From the NCBI GenBank assembly GCA_008330645.1, contig VLTN01000023.1, positions 186,001-250,000 of the forward strand: DNA of 64,000 nucleotides, written 5' to 3'. Below, one piece after another: positions 10,701-19,762 of this stretch (the first letter of the stretch is position 1; each line of letters begins with the position of its first letter). The DNA is from Cafeteria roenbergensis. Lineage: Eukaryota; Sar; Bigyra; Bicosoecida; Cafeteriaceae. The notes beneath the pieces are model-generated. The model did no database searches and was not told the DNA's origin. It saw only the letters and a list, made by a program, of their open reading frames with translations. Both the position numbers and the translations under genes were made by a program.

Positions 10701-12570
10701 CAGCGACTCAGAGGCAGACACGCCCGGAAGCAGAGTGCTCGGCCGAGGAGAGGCAGAGTGGGGCTTTGGGTCGGCTCCACAGTCCCGCCCCGCGGACGGT
10801 GGTCGCACTCCGGGAGCACCCCTGGAGCGTCGCAGCCACAGCCTGCTATCTCGCGAGCTGGCGATGCCTGCGCCGTCGCCGAGCGCTCGGGTGGAGAGAC
10901 CCCGGCTCGAGATGAGCGGCGGCTCTGCCCCGACAGGGCCGCCTGGTCGGATGCCTCTGTCGGAGTGCGCCGGAGGTGCTGCTCTGGGGCAACACCTCCC
11001 TGTTGCTCCTCGCCCTGGAATGAACCTGGAGGCCGCTGGGACGCTGGGTCCGGGCTTCCTGCCGTCAGCTCGAGCCGTCGGTGCAGCTGGCGAGTCCACG
11101 AGCGGATCGGACACTCATGCCAGCAGCCAGCTTGGGAACGGCGCCGAGACGATGGCCTCGTCGCTCGGCGCTCTCTGGACGCAAGCCGGCGCCATTGCAG
11201 GACAGGCCGCAGACGTCGGAGGCGCCTCCGACGCGTCGTCCTCGCTGCTGTCCTCGCTTGGGCTGGGCGGCATCGCAGTTGCGCAAGGTGGCGGCATCTG
11301 CGCTGGCGAGCAGCTGGTCACGCCGCCAGGCCGCATTCGTGGCGAGCGACAAGAATCAGCGGCCCCCAGCGCACCATCGCTAGTCTTGCCCTCCAGGCCG
11401 CGGTGGGCGGACGGCGCTCCAAGGCCTGCTGCTTTAGAGCCCATCAGCAGCCGGGAGCTGTCTTCCGCAAGCCCGGACCGCTCGTCCGTTGCAGAAAGCG
11501 CTCGCGCGGGACCTCAGCGGTTCCGCGCTTCCCCGGATGCGCCGAGCATGGGCATGGGCAACGGGCCGACGCTTCACGCCGACGTACCCGCGTTCCCCCG
11601 GCCAGGGCTCGCGCAGCTGATGCAAGAGCTGGGTGGTGGACAGCGCGCGGGGGGGGGCATGACCCTGGCCGCTGCCGACTGGATGCGACCAAGTCCAGAT
11701 GGGACGCCGACGTCAACGACAGGGCGGAGCACTGCCGAACCGGGGGATCGCCCTGGTGCATGGGGTCTCGCTGCTCCGGCTTCCAGCCCGCCAGGGCAAT
11801 GCGGTGGATGCAGCGGCGTCGACGCTGGTGGCGAAGCGCCAGGCTGGGGTGTTGCACCGCCACCAGTTGGCAGCAGACATGTCGCCGACCTGGCGGACTC
11901 GTTCCGCTCGCTCTCGTTCGGCGAGCCCCCAGAGCGGCTTGGCGCCCTTTGCGGCACCGGGCCAGGCCTCGCGGTCGCAGCAGTTGCCCAGGCGGCAGGG
12001 CCACGCCACGTTGCTCGGAGCTCGTACTCTTCGCTTCCCCGCGGCACTGACCGCTCTGCGCCAGCAAGCACGGCCGCAGCCTCTGACATGACCGACCTCC
12101 CAGACCTCAGCGAGGAGGCAATGCTTGTGGCCCTGCCCGAGACCAACACTGCCGAGTCTGCCAAGTCCGACCACACGTCGCACTCCGCCCAGCTCGGCAA
12201 GCTGGGCTGGCCCACCGCCGAGCCCTCTCGCCCGTGTGCGCCAGGCGGGCAGCCGGACCGGCAGCAGGGCCGGCAGCCGGGCGACTCTGAGCCAGGCGAG
12301 AGCCTGCACGCGGGCTGGGCTCCAGGCCTGCGAACCGAGCAGCCGGCCGCCGCGGGTCCGCCCGTGGCAGCGCCGCTCGGCCGCCGTCGGTCTGCGCACC
12401 GAACCAGAGGGCAAGCTGCCGTTGCATCGCTGCGCCGCACGGCGTCAGCCCGTCAGCACCCCAGGAATGTCTCCGTGCGCGCGACGACGCCGAAGCCGCT
12501 GGAGGCCGACGAGGAAGATTCGTGCAGCATCGACTCGAGCGGCAGCGATTCCAGCGCTGGCGAGACGTGA
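7792..12570 (+). CDS. Large WD40-like protein with disordered C-terminal two thirds
   Basis: From the first in-frame ATG (7792) the frame runs 1592 residues without an intron. Residues of roughly 240-500 show degenerate WD40-type blades: units such as LCAVGGHDGILRLVDAS, a following PVISSIRWGG...FLRAFDVA and IVVALTEDGRAHWVDAR fit the pattern of hydrophobic strand, Gly-His/Asp turn and terminal W/F-D. Another beta-rich, propeller-like stretch follows at about residues 560-760. The remaining 800 or so residues are Ser, Pro, Gly, Ala and Arg-rich with acidic patches, and the tail ends in a Ser/Asp cluster. I do not recognise the family. Such a layout suits a scaffold or vesicle/nuclear-pore-associated propeller protein, but that is inference. 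The first 200 residues are weakly supported; an upstream exon or later start is possible. An AATAAA lies 136 bp past the stop. Confidence 0.7.
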   Translation: MESEASCAFRVLADSVASARRAVRESELEANRQLKAPSSSGVEACGAAGDTRDNRTGCRWACRGGTMAADAAASVGPRGPAQQVRRREQRPFHWPALGWADCGPTTAATQLGTEHERAGLHAAPLVREDGLIVTCTNDPEPDDGPARSGAARWSLAFADWEAAAWLAVVGDASVPRRASSGRRTAAALGFAGCADDDVTDCPEGADFCEPRFGEACPGQPDCQAPRSRAKRARSPRGAPRDVESEPRRQSIRCVWSLPARAPARELAWLGPSRAVSIGDYSLSVLAVQAALAEDPSAYETVFEPDWARHLRRQGTPLRAIDTNLDCSQALCAVGGHDGILRLVDASPQGAGRAVLAVPLRPESGQLDASAHLAPVISSIRWGGTGKFWCTGGPCHPLRSPPAASTGAGDLRGFLRAFDVAARPGSEAPAWSVASAWSPVPGDGDQIVVALTEDGRAHWVDARCGSVVREWDSGEPGAFAAAPLGFQWQRTSDVPVSLNIGARAWNAPFSTEDGGRAAAGRPCPASALPASAPGQGRGTTVGQAAGSPPPPWQSPRQLDVATMQARAAGAVIAALVPTPRLATRLSGSVAIGTGLGRMAMCAAQGPAGGAARALEAVLQLPSDPDSHGLVRACDPLISVMSTMDARNLRLAVDVRGALVCRIRPEASGGAEEDQVAVPVVGQATEQAPTRALLLSSGAGGATLWLAHGVMAGQCDERLQLVAAIPAKDLCSGRLPQVPPGAAVEGVASAASQAALELSDGWPSYHAVPGGHSSIDASKMRARLQALMVLDERDPLVVNGASQIVEPRGAAPGSAASAVGTASRAHTGPASGFGHSTGTTPRDCTPDGSKPEAARRAAADFRSAASTLGPLLLPTGNLRTSDVAAAEHPDRLSLVAMVVSATSEGDLAVTAVPLPRSSLHAGVAKDHADLPELSAARDSQPMVTRPLPRRPEARHRPPSPAADSASEGEDLLSDSEADTPGSRVLGRGEAEWGFGSAPQSRPADGGRTPGAPLERRSHSLLSRELAMPAPSPSARVERPRLEMSGGSAPTGPPGRMPLSECAGGAALGQHLPVAPRPGMNLEAAGTLGPGFLPSARAVGAAGESTSGSDTHASSQLGNGAETMASSLGALWTQAGAIAGQAADVGGASDASSSLLSSLGLGGIAVAQGGGICAGEQLVTPPGRIRGERQESAAPSAPSLVLPSRPRWADGAPRPAALEPISSRELSSASPDRSSVAESARAGPQRFRASPDAPSMGMGNGPTLHADVPAFPRPGLAQLMQELGGGQRAGGGMTLAAADWMRPSPDGTPTSTTGRSTAEPGDRPGAWGLAAPASSPPGQCGGCSGVDAGGEAPGWGVAPPPVGSRHVADLADSFRSLSFGEPPERLGALCGTGPGLAVAAVAQAAGPRHVARSSYSSLPRGTDRSAPASTAAASDMTDLPDLSEEAMLVALPETNTAESAKSDHTSHSAQLGKLGWPTAEPSRPCAPGGQPDRQQGRQPGDSEPGESLHAGWAPGLRTEQPAAAGPPVAAPLGRRRSAHRTRGQAAVASLRRTASARQHPRNVSVRATTPKPLEADEEDSCSIDSSGSDSSAGET

Positions 12571-13141
12571 CACTCGGGACCCAGGCGAATCAAGCGCGTT
12601 CAGGCGGGCGTGTTGGCGCGTGTGCGTATTTGCAGCAGCCATGGTCGCCGCTCCAGCAAGCGCAAGCCACAATCTCCGCAAGGCTTGAAAGCCGCAACCG
12701 TGTGGAATAAAAGCCGTCATTGTCGACGAGCGGCTGACCACCGCAAAGGCACTCTCACAACAATCCAAACTGTCCAATCGCTTTGCCCATACCGAGGCCA
12801 CGTGCCTGAGACACCCCCGCCAAGGTGGGCGGCGCGCAAGGCGTGTGGGCGCCAAGTCTCGAGACGAGCTGGTGCTGCTGCTGCTGGTGCTGCTGCAAAG
12901 GAAGCCGCGAGCTCTCGAAGCAAGCGAAGACGTGGACGGAGGACGCACGAGCGAGGAGAGACGGAGCAGCACGTCGCTGGTGGCAGCGGCCGAGCGAGAG
13001 ACGCAGCGCCACGAAGCCTGCATGCGAGGCAGCACCCGCGCCCCAGCCGCACGGCGGGGCGCAATCGCCTCGGCTCAAGTGACGCAGAGGCTGGCGCTTG
13101 CTGAGCAGGATTTGGCTGATGAGCCGCGCTGGGCGCGGAGC
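12571..13141. other. Convergent gene-free stretch, 571 bp
   Basis: 3' regions of the WD40-like gene (+) and the tandem TPPP gene (-). It contains the only canonical AATAAA found next to a gene here (12706-12711). Nothing else is recognisable. Confidence 0.55.
12706..12711 (+). terminator. Probable poly(A) signal AATAAA
   Basis: Canonical hexamer 136 bp after the stop of the WD40-like gene, in the sense strand and in an AT-richer patch. Most other genes here lack AATAAA. Confidence 0.5.
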
Positions 13142-15253
13142 TCAGTGCCAGCCGCGGCTGCGGGGAGTGCCGTCTCCGTCCACTGCCTTCGCCTGGGTGC
13201 TGGCCGTCGGGGCGAGGAGGCGGTCCGAGGGCCCGGCGGCCGCGCGCGCAGACTGAGGGCGGCGCCGGGGGCTCCCGCCAAAGGACTTGGCGCGAGACCT
13301 CATCATCGTGCCGGAGCGGAGGTTGGGGCGCATGAGGGAGGAGATGTCGTGGATGGTCTCGTCGGTGCCCGTGTTGGTGCTGCCGCGGAAGGAGCGGCCC
13401 GCGCGAGCGTCGGTGTCGCCGTTGATGCGGCCGTCGCCGGAGCGGAACCGCTCGGCGTAGACGCCCGTGTAGGAGCGGGGGTCGTAGAGGCGCTTGTAGA
13501 TGCCCGTGAGCGGCACCTCGGTCTCGCCGGTCTTGGCCTGCTGCTCCAGCACGAGCGCGTAGTGGGGAGCGAGGTTGCGGCTGATGAGGAGGCGCAGGGC
13601 GTCGGGCGCGCTGAACATCTCGTACTTCTTCTCCGCCATGGCCGAGAGGGCGTCCAGGAAGTGGGAGAAGGAGAGGCGGCGCTCGCCCTTGGCCTTTGCC
13701 TTGGTGAAGATGAGGTCCACGCTCGTGCGGTTGAGGACGCGCCCGTCGAGGAGGTGGGGGCACTCGCGCGCGAACTTCATAAACATGAACGAGTCGAGCG
13801 ACTCCTGGTAGTCCTGCGCGCGGGAGCGGCCGAAGTTGCTGTAGAAGAGGAAGATCTCCTTGATGGCCGTCTGGTCGAGGGGGGGCGCGGTGCCGCGGAG
13901 CTCGGCCAGGAACTCGTCGGTGGGCTCGGGGACGGGGTCCTCGAGGTCCTCCTCGTCGTCTACGTACTCGCCGTAGGCGGACAGGGCGTCCTCATCGCCG
14001 TCGCCGGCCGCTGCGGCCTCGGCCGCAGCGCGCGCCGCGCGCGCCGTCTCCGTGAGAGCTTGCGCTCTGAGCGACGCCTCCGCGGCCTCCTCGTGCTTGC
14101 CCTCCCGCGCAGCGGAGAGGGCGCGCTCCATCTCGGCGATGGCCGCCTTGTTGGCCCTGTCCGCTGCTGCTGCTGCGGCTGCGGCTGAGGAGCGGGTACC
14201 TGCCGTGCCGCTGGCGCCGCGCGAGAGGCGCCCGGCGCTGCGGCTGCGGCCGCCCATGCGGCCTGAGGACGCGGAGCGCATCGACCCAGCGCGGCTGCGG
14301 CTGCGGCCGCGAAGGCTCGCGCCCGGGCTCTTGGATCGGCCGGAGGATGCGGCCGCCGCCCCCGCCCCTGCCGCTGCAAGGTCCCGACGCTTCTTCACGC
14401 GGAAGGAGGAGTGGTTGACGGGGGACATCATCGTGCCCCCGCCGTGCAGGTGCGGGCGCATGAGGGAGGAGATGTCGTGGACGGTCTCGTTGGTGCCCGT
14501 GTTGGTGCTGCCGCGGAAGGAGCGGCCGCTGCGGGCCTCGGTGTCGCCGTTGATGCGGCCGTCGCCGGTGCGGAACCGCTCGGCGTAGACGCCCGTGTAG
14601 GAGCGGGGATCGTAGAGGCGCTTGTAGATGCCCGTGAGCGGCACCTCGGTCTCGCCGGTCTTGAGCATCTCGTGGCGCACGAGCTCGTGGTGGGGCACCA
14701 GGTGCTGGGCAAGCAGCAGCCGCAGGCCGTCACGCGGCGGGTAGTCGGGGAATTTCTTCTCCGCGATGGCCGAGAGGGCGTCCAGGAAGTGGTCGAAGTC
14801 GAGGCGGCGCTCGAACTTGGGCTTGGCCTTTGCAAAGATGAGGTCAATTGCCGTCCGGTTGACGCTGCCGCTGAGGAGCTGCGGGCACTCACGCGCGAAC
14901 TTCATGAACATGAACGAGTCAAGCGACTCCTGGTAGTCCTGCACCATGGAGCGGCCATAGTTGCAGTAGAAGTCGAATATCTCAAACAGCTCCTCGCGCG
15001 AGAGAAGCCGCTTGGCGCCTTCGGGCGCGGGCGATCCGCGCGCCGACGCGGCGGCGGGGCCGTCCACGGGGCCGCGGCGCCCTGGGGAGTGAGAGTAGTC
15101 CCCGCCCGTCCCTGCATGCGGGGCATCGTCCGGTCCCGCAGAGGCGGCCGTCGCGGAAGCGGCCTCGTCGCCCTCGCTGATGGCGCGAATCGAAGCCTCG
15201 AGCGCCTCGATTTCGGCGCTCCTCGGCCCGGCTGAAGCCCTGGGATCGGCCAT
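13142..15253 (-). CDS. Tandem TPPP/p25-alpha domain protein
   Basis: A single exon of 703 residues from the ATG at 15253; a longer in-frame start would run into the divergent gene. It carries two p25-alpha (tubulin polymerisation promoting protein) modules, at about residues 84-271 and 458-654. Each has the EF-hand-like half (FDFYCNYG / FLFYSNFG, then SLDSFMFMKFARECP, then DLIF.KAK, then F.HFLDALSA.AEKK) and the C-terminal p25 core (VPLTGIYKRLYD, YTGVYAERF, GDGRINGDT). The linker, residues 275-455, has Ser-Arg repeats, an Ala run and a charged helix, and an acidic patch precedes module 2. TPPP proteins bind and bundle microtubules and are largely restricted to flagellated eukaryotes; two modules on one chain could bridge microtubules. 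Single-module proteins are the norm. The core of the two modules is nearly identical even at DNA level, at an offset of 1128 bp. Confidence 0.9.
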   Translation of the reverse strand: MADPRASAGPRSAEIEALEASIRAISEGDEAASATAASAGPDDAPHAGTGGDYSHSPGRRGPVDGPAAASARGSPAPEGAKRLLSREELFEIFDFYCNYGRSMVQDYQESLDSFMFMKFARECPQLLSGSVNRTAIDLIFAKAKPKFERRLDFDHFLDALSAIAEKKFPDYPPRDGLRLLLAQHLVPHHELVRHEMLKTGETEVPLTGIYKRLYDPRSYTGVYAERFRTGDGRINGDTEARSGRSFRGSTNTGTNETVHDISSLMRPHLHGGGTMMSPVNHSSFRVKKRRDLAAAGAGAAAASSGRSKSPGASLRGRSRSRAGSMRSASSGRMGGRSRSAGRLSRGASGTAGTRSSAAAAAAAADRANKAAIAEMERALSAAREGKHEEAAEASLRAQALTETARAARAAAEAAAAGDGDEDALSAYGEYVDDEEDLEDPVPEPTDEFLAELRGTAPPLDQTAIKEIFLFYSNFGRSRAQDYQESLDSFMFMKFARECPHLLDGRVLNRTSVDLIFTKAKAKGERRLSFSHFLDALSAMAEKKYEMFSAPDALRLLISRNLAPHYALVLEQQAKTGETEVPLTGIYKRLYDPRSYTGVYAERFRSGDGRINGDTDARAGRSFRGSTNTGTDETIHDISSLMRPNLRSGTMMRSRAKSFGGSPRRRPQSARAAAGPSDRLLAPTASTQAKAVDGDGTPRSRGWH

Positions 15254-15609
15254 TGCGGGAGAGTCTGATGCGGGGGAGCGGCGGGCGCTGAGGGTCCGCC
15301 CGGCTGCGGTCTGGGGCGGATGACGCCGGGGGTCGGTTGCCGGAGCAGCCCGGGTGGGAGCCTGCTGGGAAGGCTTGGTCGCGCCGAGCTGTGCCGGGGC
15401 GACTGAGGCGCTAGGGGCGAGGGGCGAGGCGAGGCGGCGCGGAGGGCGGTGCCGGTTCGCTTCGGGGCTCTGGAGTGCCACCGCTCGGCGGCGTGTTTCG
15501 CCACCGCTGACGCTGCTCTTGCGCCACTTGGCGCAAGGTTGAACAGCGAGCGACGCTGCCGCCGGTCGCCGGCAGAGCCGCGCGGTGCAACAGCATTCGG
15601 CAACAGGGC
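15254..15609. promoter_or_regulatory. Divergent spacer between TPPP and ankyrin-PH-WW genes
   Basis: 356 bp between two divergent ATGs. It contains CCGGCAGAGCC at 15569-15579, the reverse of the 11-mer seen in two other divergent spacers. No TATA box is seen. Confidence 0.45.
15569..15579 (-). promoter_or_regulatory. Candidate promoter motif GGCTCTGCCGG (reverse)
   Basis: Exact reverse complement of the 11-mer found in the DES/DNAJC3 and XPO7/Rab5 spacers. It lies 31 bp upstream of the ankyrin-PH-WW start. Confidence 0.25.
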
Positions 15610-18600
15610 ATGGCGCCCACAAGCGCGCGCCGCTGGAATCGCCGCCTGGCCCTCAGCCGCGCGGCCATGTCGGCCTCCGCGGCCGCCGCAGGCGGGGGCG
15701 ACACGTCGCTCAAGCGCAAGCGCACGAAGCACGCGCTGGTGGACGTGGCGGCGGCGTGGGAGCCGTCGCGCGAGGGCAGTGCCCTCAACTCGGCCGCCAA
15801 GGCGCTCGACCTCGAGCGCCTGCAGGCCCTCGTGGAGGATGGCGCCCACCCGGACGCAAGGGACAAGACGGGGATGGCCGCGCTGCACCAGGCGGCGGTG
15901 CTTGGCTCGCTGCCCATGGTGCACCTCCTGCTGCGAGCCGGAGCTTCCGTCAACCCGGCCGACAGCGTGAGGGTTCGGCCTTGCAGCCACGCAGCGCCCC
16001 CGCCAGCGCCCCGGGGGCGTGCTCCGGCGACTGCAGGTCCAGCCAGGGACGAGGGACATTGCAGCGTTGGGCCGCCGGGACTGGCAAGCTGTGCTGTCGG
16101 CCACTGACTCTCGCTTTCGCGCCTCGTCGCGGCCCCTGGCGCCGACCCGCAACGTTGCGACGCGCGACTGGCGGGCCTGCCGCCACGCCCTCGCGCCGCC
16201 TCCCGGCCCCCCGCCCTCGCCCCCCCCCCCCGCCCTGCAGTTTGGCGACACCCCGCTGCACTACGCGGCCCACTGCGGCCACGTCGGCGTCGTGGCGGCC
16301 CTCCTCGAGGCCGGGGCCGACCCGACCATCCCGAGCCTGGACGGACAGACTCCCCTCGGGTCCGCTCTTGCCGAGGGACAGTCCGCAGCAGCGCAGGTCA
16401 TGGCCGACATGTTCCCTGTCGCCTGCGGCGACCTCATCCCCGAGGCCGTTGCGAGGGAGGCAGAGGCTGCCAGGGATGCCGCGGCCGTGGCTGCGGCCAA
16501 CGCGGCGATGTTTTCGTCGTCGCCGTCGCGGCCGGTTGCCGACGCCGCCCCGTCACCCGCCTCCGAGGCCGCGTGGGAGCTGGTGGCTGGCCGCCTTGGC
16601 GATGCCTGCCTCTCGGGGGACCTGGGGCGCGTTCGGGCCATGCTCGCTGAAGGCGCCCGGCCCTCCGGCCGCGACGCGTTTGGCTTTTCGCCGCTGCACC
16701 GCGCCGCCGCGGCCGGCAACGTGGCCATCATCGAGACCCTCGTTGCGGCGGGCGCGGACGTGAACGCATCGGACAACAGGGGCTGCCGTCCGGTGCACAT
16801 CGCAGCGCTCTGCGGCCACGTCGACTCCGCGCACGCGCTCATCTCGGCGGGCGCCGACGGCGCGGCGGCCTCCTACGACGGGCTCACCCCAGCCGCGGCT
16901 GCCCGCGCGGAGGGCCACGGGGACGTGGTGCGGGTGCTGCGGGCGCTGGGCGTGTTCGTGGGAGCCTGCCAGCTCGAGCTGGAGGCCGAGGCGGCGGCGG
17001 ATGCGGCGGCCGCCGCCGCGGCGGGCGGCAAGGCGAAGAAGTCCAAGGGAAAGGCCGGGGCGCACGGCAGGGGGGGCTCCGACGCTGACGCCGACGACGG
17101 GGGGCTGGCCCGGGCGGCGGAGGCGGCGCTCGTGGTGCCCTTCAGCGGCTCGGCTGGTCCGCAGAGCCCGCGCTCCGGGCCGGCCGCGCAGGGGCAGGGC
17201 CAGGCGGAGTGGGTGCCGACGTCGGGGGCCGAGCTCACGCTCACGCACGGCATCGCGGTGGAGGGCCCGCTCAAGGTGAAGCGGCCCTCGGGCGTGTTCA
17301 AGTGGGCCTCCAGGTACGCGCTCGCCTCCGCGGCCATGCGGGCGCTGGTGCTGTGGGCGGGCGACGGGTCCTCCATTGAGGGCGGCGAGGTGCAGTGGCT
17401 GCCCTTCGCCGCCGTGGTGGGCGTGGTCCACCACGCGGGCAAAAAAAGCGGACGTCGCTTCGACGTGACTCTCCGAGGCGGCGCGGCGCCTCTGGCCCTG
17501 CTGGCAGAGAGCGCCGCCGAGGCCAGCGCGTGGGTGTCGGCCCTCCGCCGGGCGCTGGTGGCGGCACAGGAGTCGTCGTCCCAAGAGCGGATCATCGGCG
17601 GGATCATGCCTCCCATCGGCGTGGTGCCCCCGCTCCCCGAGCCGCGCAGCGCTGGCGCTGGCGCTGCTGGCGCTGGCTCCGGCAGCGGCGGGCCTCGGGG
17701 AGGCGGGGCGGCGGCGTCGGCCTCCCCGCTCGGGCCGGGCTCACCCGCCCGCCCTCCGTCAGCCAGCCAGGGCAGCTCACACAGCGCTTCAAGCGGGGTG
17801 GAGACCGGAGGAGCTGGCGCCGGCACCGGTGCGGGTGGCGGTGCGGGTGGCGGTGCGGGTGGCGGTGGCGATTCGGGCGCGCCCGCTGACTCGGCAGCGC
17901 CGCTTGCAGCTGACGCGTCGCCGCCGGGCTCGGCGTCGGCAGCAGCCGCGCTTGCCGCCGGTACGGCTGACGACACGGCAAAGCGTCTTGCGGCTGCCGA
18001 GGCGCGGGCCGCTGCCGCGGAGGCCAAGGCTGCTCAGACGGCCCTGGCGCTGGAGGCCGCTCTCAAGGCGGCAAAGAAGGCGGAGCGGCTCCGGGGCGAG
18101 GCCGAGGCCACGGCGGACGAGCTGCAGGCCAAGCTGCGAGTTGCGTCAAGCTCCTCCGGCGGCTGGACCGACTCTGGCAGCAGCGCGACAGAGCTCTCAG
18201 ACGCCGAGCGGCCCAGGCACGCCGGCCCGCGCGCCTCAACGGTGCTGGAGCCGGTGACGGAGGACGAGCACGAGCCCCCCACGGCGGCAGTATCCGTCTC
18301 TGGGAAGGCAAGCGGCAGCAGCGTGGGCAGCGGCGGAGGCAGCGGTGTCGGCAGCGGCAGCCACGTCAGCCGCGGCAGCGCGGGGTCCACTCCCGCCATG
18401 CCGAGCAGCTCAGGGCCCCAGCCTCGCCGGCCCCTCTCCACCGGGAGCACCCCGGGGGGCAAGACGTCGCCAAAGTCCCGCCGCCCCACCAGCCGCACCA
18501 CCACCTCCCTCGCTCTGGCGATGGGGACCGCGTCCTTCGCCGATGGCTCCACCTCGTCGGCGGGGTCGTCCGGCGCCTCGCGAGCTGGCTCCGCCGCCAG

Positions 18601-19087
18601 CAGGGGCAAGGGCAAGACGAGGCCGCCCGGCGAGCGCATGCTGCCCTGGCGCACCAACCAGACGGGCGGCGAGCTCAGCAGGCGCCTGGCGCTGGCGGCG
18701 GCGGGCTCTGCGAGGGGCGCGGCTAGCGGGGCGGCCGGCGGCGGGGCAAGCCTCTCTGGCGGGCCGGGGCTGCGCAGCGGCCTAATCACGAGGCAGCGGG
18801 CGTCAAGCAAGGCGTCATCCGGCTCGTCGGTGGGCGCCGCCGCTGCTGTCACCGCCGCGCTCGCTGCGCGGGCGCGCAAGGGCCCCAGCGGGCCCCGCGA
18901 CGCCGCCGCGATCAAGCTCCAGGCAGCTGCCCGGCGGTGGCTCGCAGCCCGCGTCGTGAGCGGCTGGCAGCGCGTGGTCGACGACGACGGCGACATCTTC
19001 TGGTACCATGCGGGATCAGACACCAGCTCCTGGTACCCGCCCGGGCTGGACCCGGGGGAGCCTCCGTCGGACACGGAGGTTGCGTGA
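15610..19087 (+). CDS. Ankyrin-PH-IQ-WW scaffold protein
   Basis: Two exons, 15610-15966 and 16241-19087 (GTGAGG...CTGCAG, phase 0), giving 1067 residues. Ankyrin repeats lie at about residues 55-165 (the intron falls between two of them) and about 208-320 (FSPLHRAAAAGN, CRPVHIAALCGH). A PH domain follows at about 459-561, starting EGPLKVKRPSG and ending with the conserved Trp in WVSALRRAL. Then come a long Gly/Ser/Ala linker, a short Ala/Lys/Glu coiled-coil stretch (about 685-750) and more Ser-rich linker. Near the end are an IQ-like helix (IKLQAAARRWLAAR) and a WW domain (W-Q-R-V...DGDIFWYH...SWYPPG). PH domains bind phosphoinositides, IQ motifs calmodulin, and WW domains Pro-rich peptides, so a membrane-linked adaptor is likely. 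The start may instead be the second ATG at 15667. The acceptor is preceded by an uninterrupted C tract. Confidence 0.85.
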
Positions 19088-19244
19088 ACGGCCGGGCGAG
19101 CACACCGCGAAGCCGCGCCCGCTTCGCTCCGCGCAGCGGCTTGTGGTGGGCGACCCGGGGAGTGCTCTCTCCAGCGCAGAGGGCTGGCCGAAGCAATGCG
19201 CGGCGTGATGCCCCACCCCGTGCAGGGTCGATCACGCCGGCGCA

Positions 19245-19264
19245 GTGTGTGTGTGTGTGTGTGT
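19245..19264 (+). repeat. (GT)10 microsatellite
   Basis: Perfect dinucleotide tract about 160 bp downstream of the stop of the ankyrin-PH-WW gene, GT in the sense strand. Confidence 0.9.
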
Positions 19265-19662
19265 TTGCCGTGGCCAGGGCATTGAGTTGAGGGGCCGATT
19301 GGCTGGGTGGCGTGCCGGCAGAGCGGCCGATTTAGGCCGCTCTGGTGGCAGTGGCGCAGCGACTGCGAGTGGCTTGTGTGGCTTATAGGGTTCTGATTGC
19401 TGGTGCGGCAGGGGCGCGAGTGTCGGCGGGCCGCTGCCGGGTCGGCAGATTGCACGGTTTCCCCCCGGCAGCGGCTCCCACGCTCAGGTCCCTGCCAGCT
19501 CCAGACGGGCAGCGAAGTGATTTGTGTTTGAGGTTGGCGTCTGGCGCGGCACACGGGTCGCGTTACATGGCAGGGCCACAGGGAGCAGCAGGCTCAACGC
19601 GAAGCAACCGCCCCTCGCCAACAGCGCTCGCAGGCGCGCAGGCAGGCAAGCGCAGAGGATGA

Positions 19663-19716
<54 letters not shown>

Positions 19717-19725
19717 GTGTGTGTG
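19663..19725 (+). repeat. (GTT)n microsatellite, about 17 units, grading into GT
   Basis: Trinucleotide tract ending in a short GT run, between two convergent genes. A short related TTG tract is at 41988-42006, also 3' of a plus-strand gene. Confidence 0.9.
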
Positions 19726-19762
19726 GCGTCCTTGTGTCCAGCGTTAGGCAGCTGATACGGCC

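Larger units (their letters stand above)
19088..19762. other. Convergent gene-free stretch with two microsatellites
   Basis: 675 bp between the stops of the ankyrin-PH-WW gene (+) and the small unknown gene (-). It holds a (GT)10 tract and a (GTT)n tract, both in the plus sense. No coding frame is supported; the poly-Gln reading of the minus strand is a by-product of the repeat. Confidence 0.6.

Noticed and set aside
15254-15622. Longer start of the TPPP gene
   Set aside because: Would overlap the start of the divergent ankyrin-PH-WW gene and adds only low-complexity sequence.
18034-19554. 506-codon minus-strand frame opposite the ankyrin-PH-WW gene
   Set aside because: Ser/Pro/Arg-rich shadow without domain; the plus strand holds the IQ and WW motifs.
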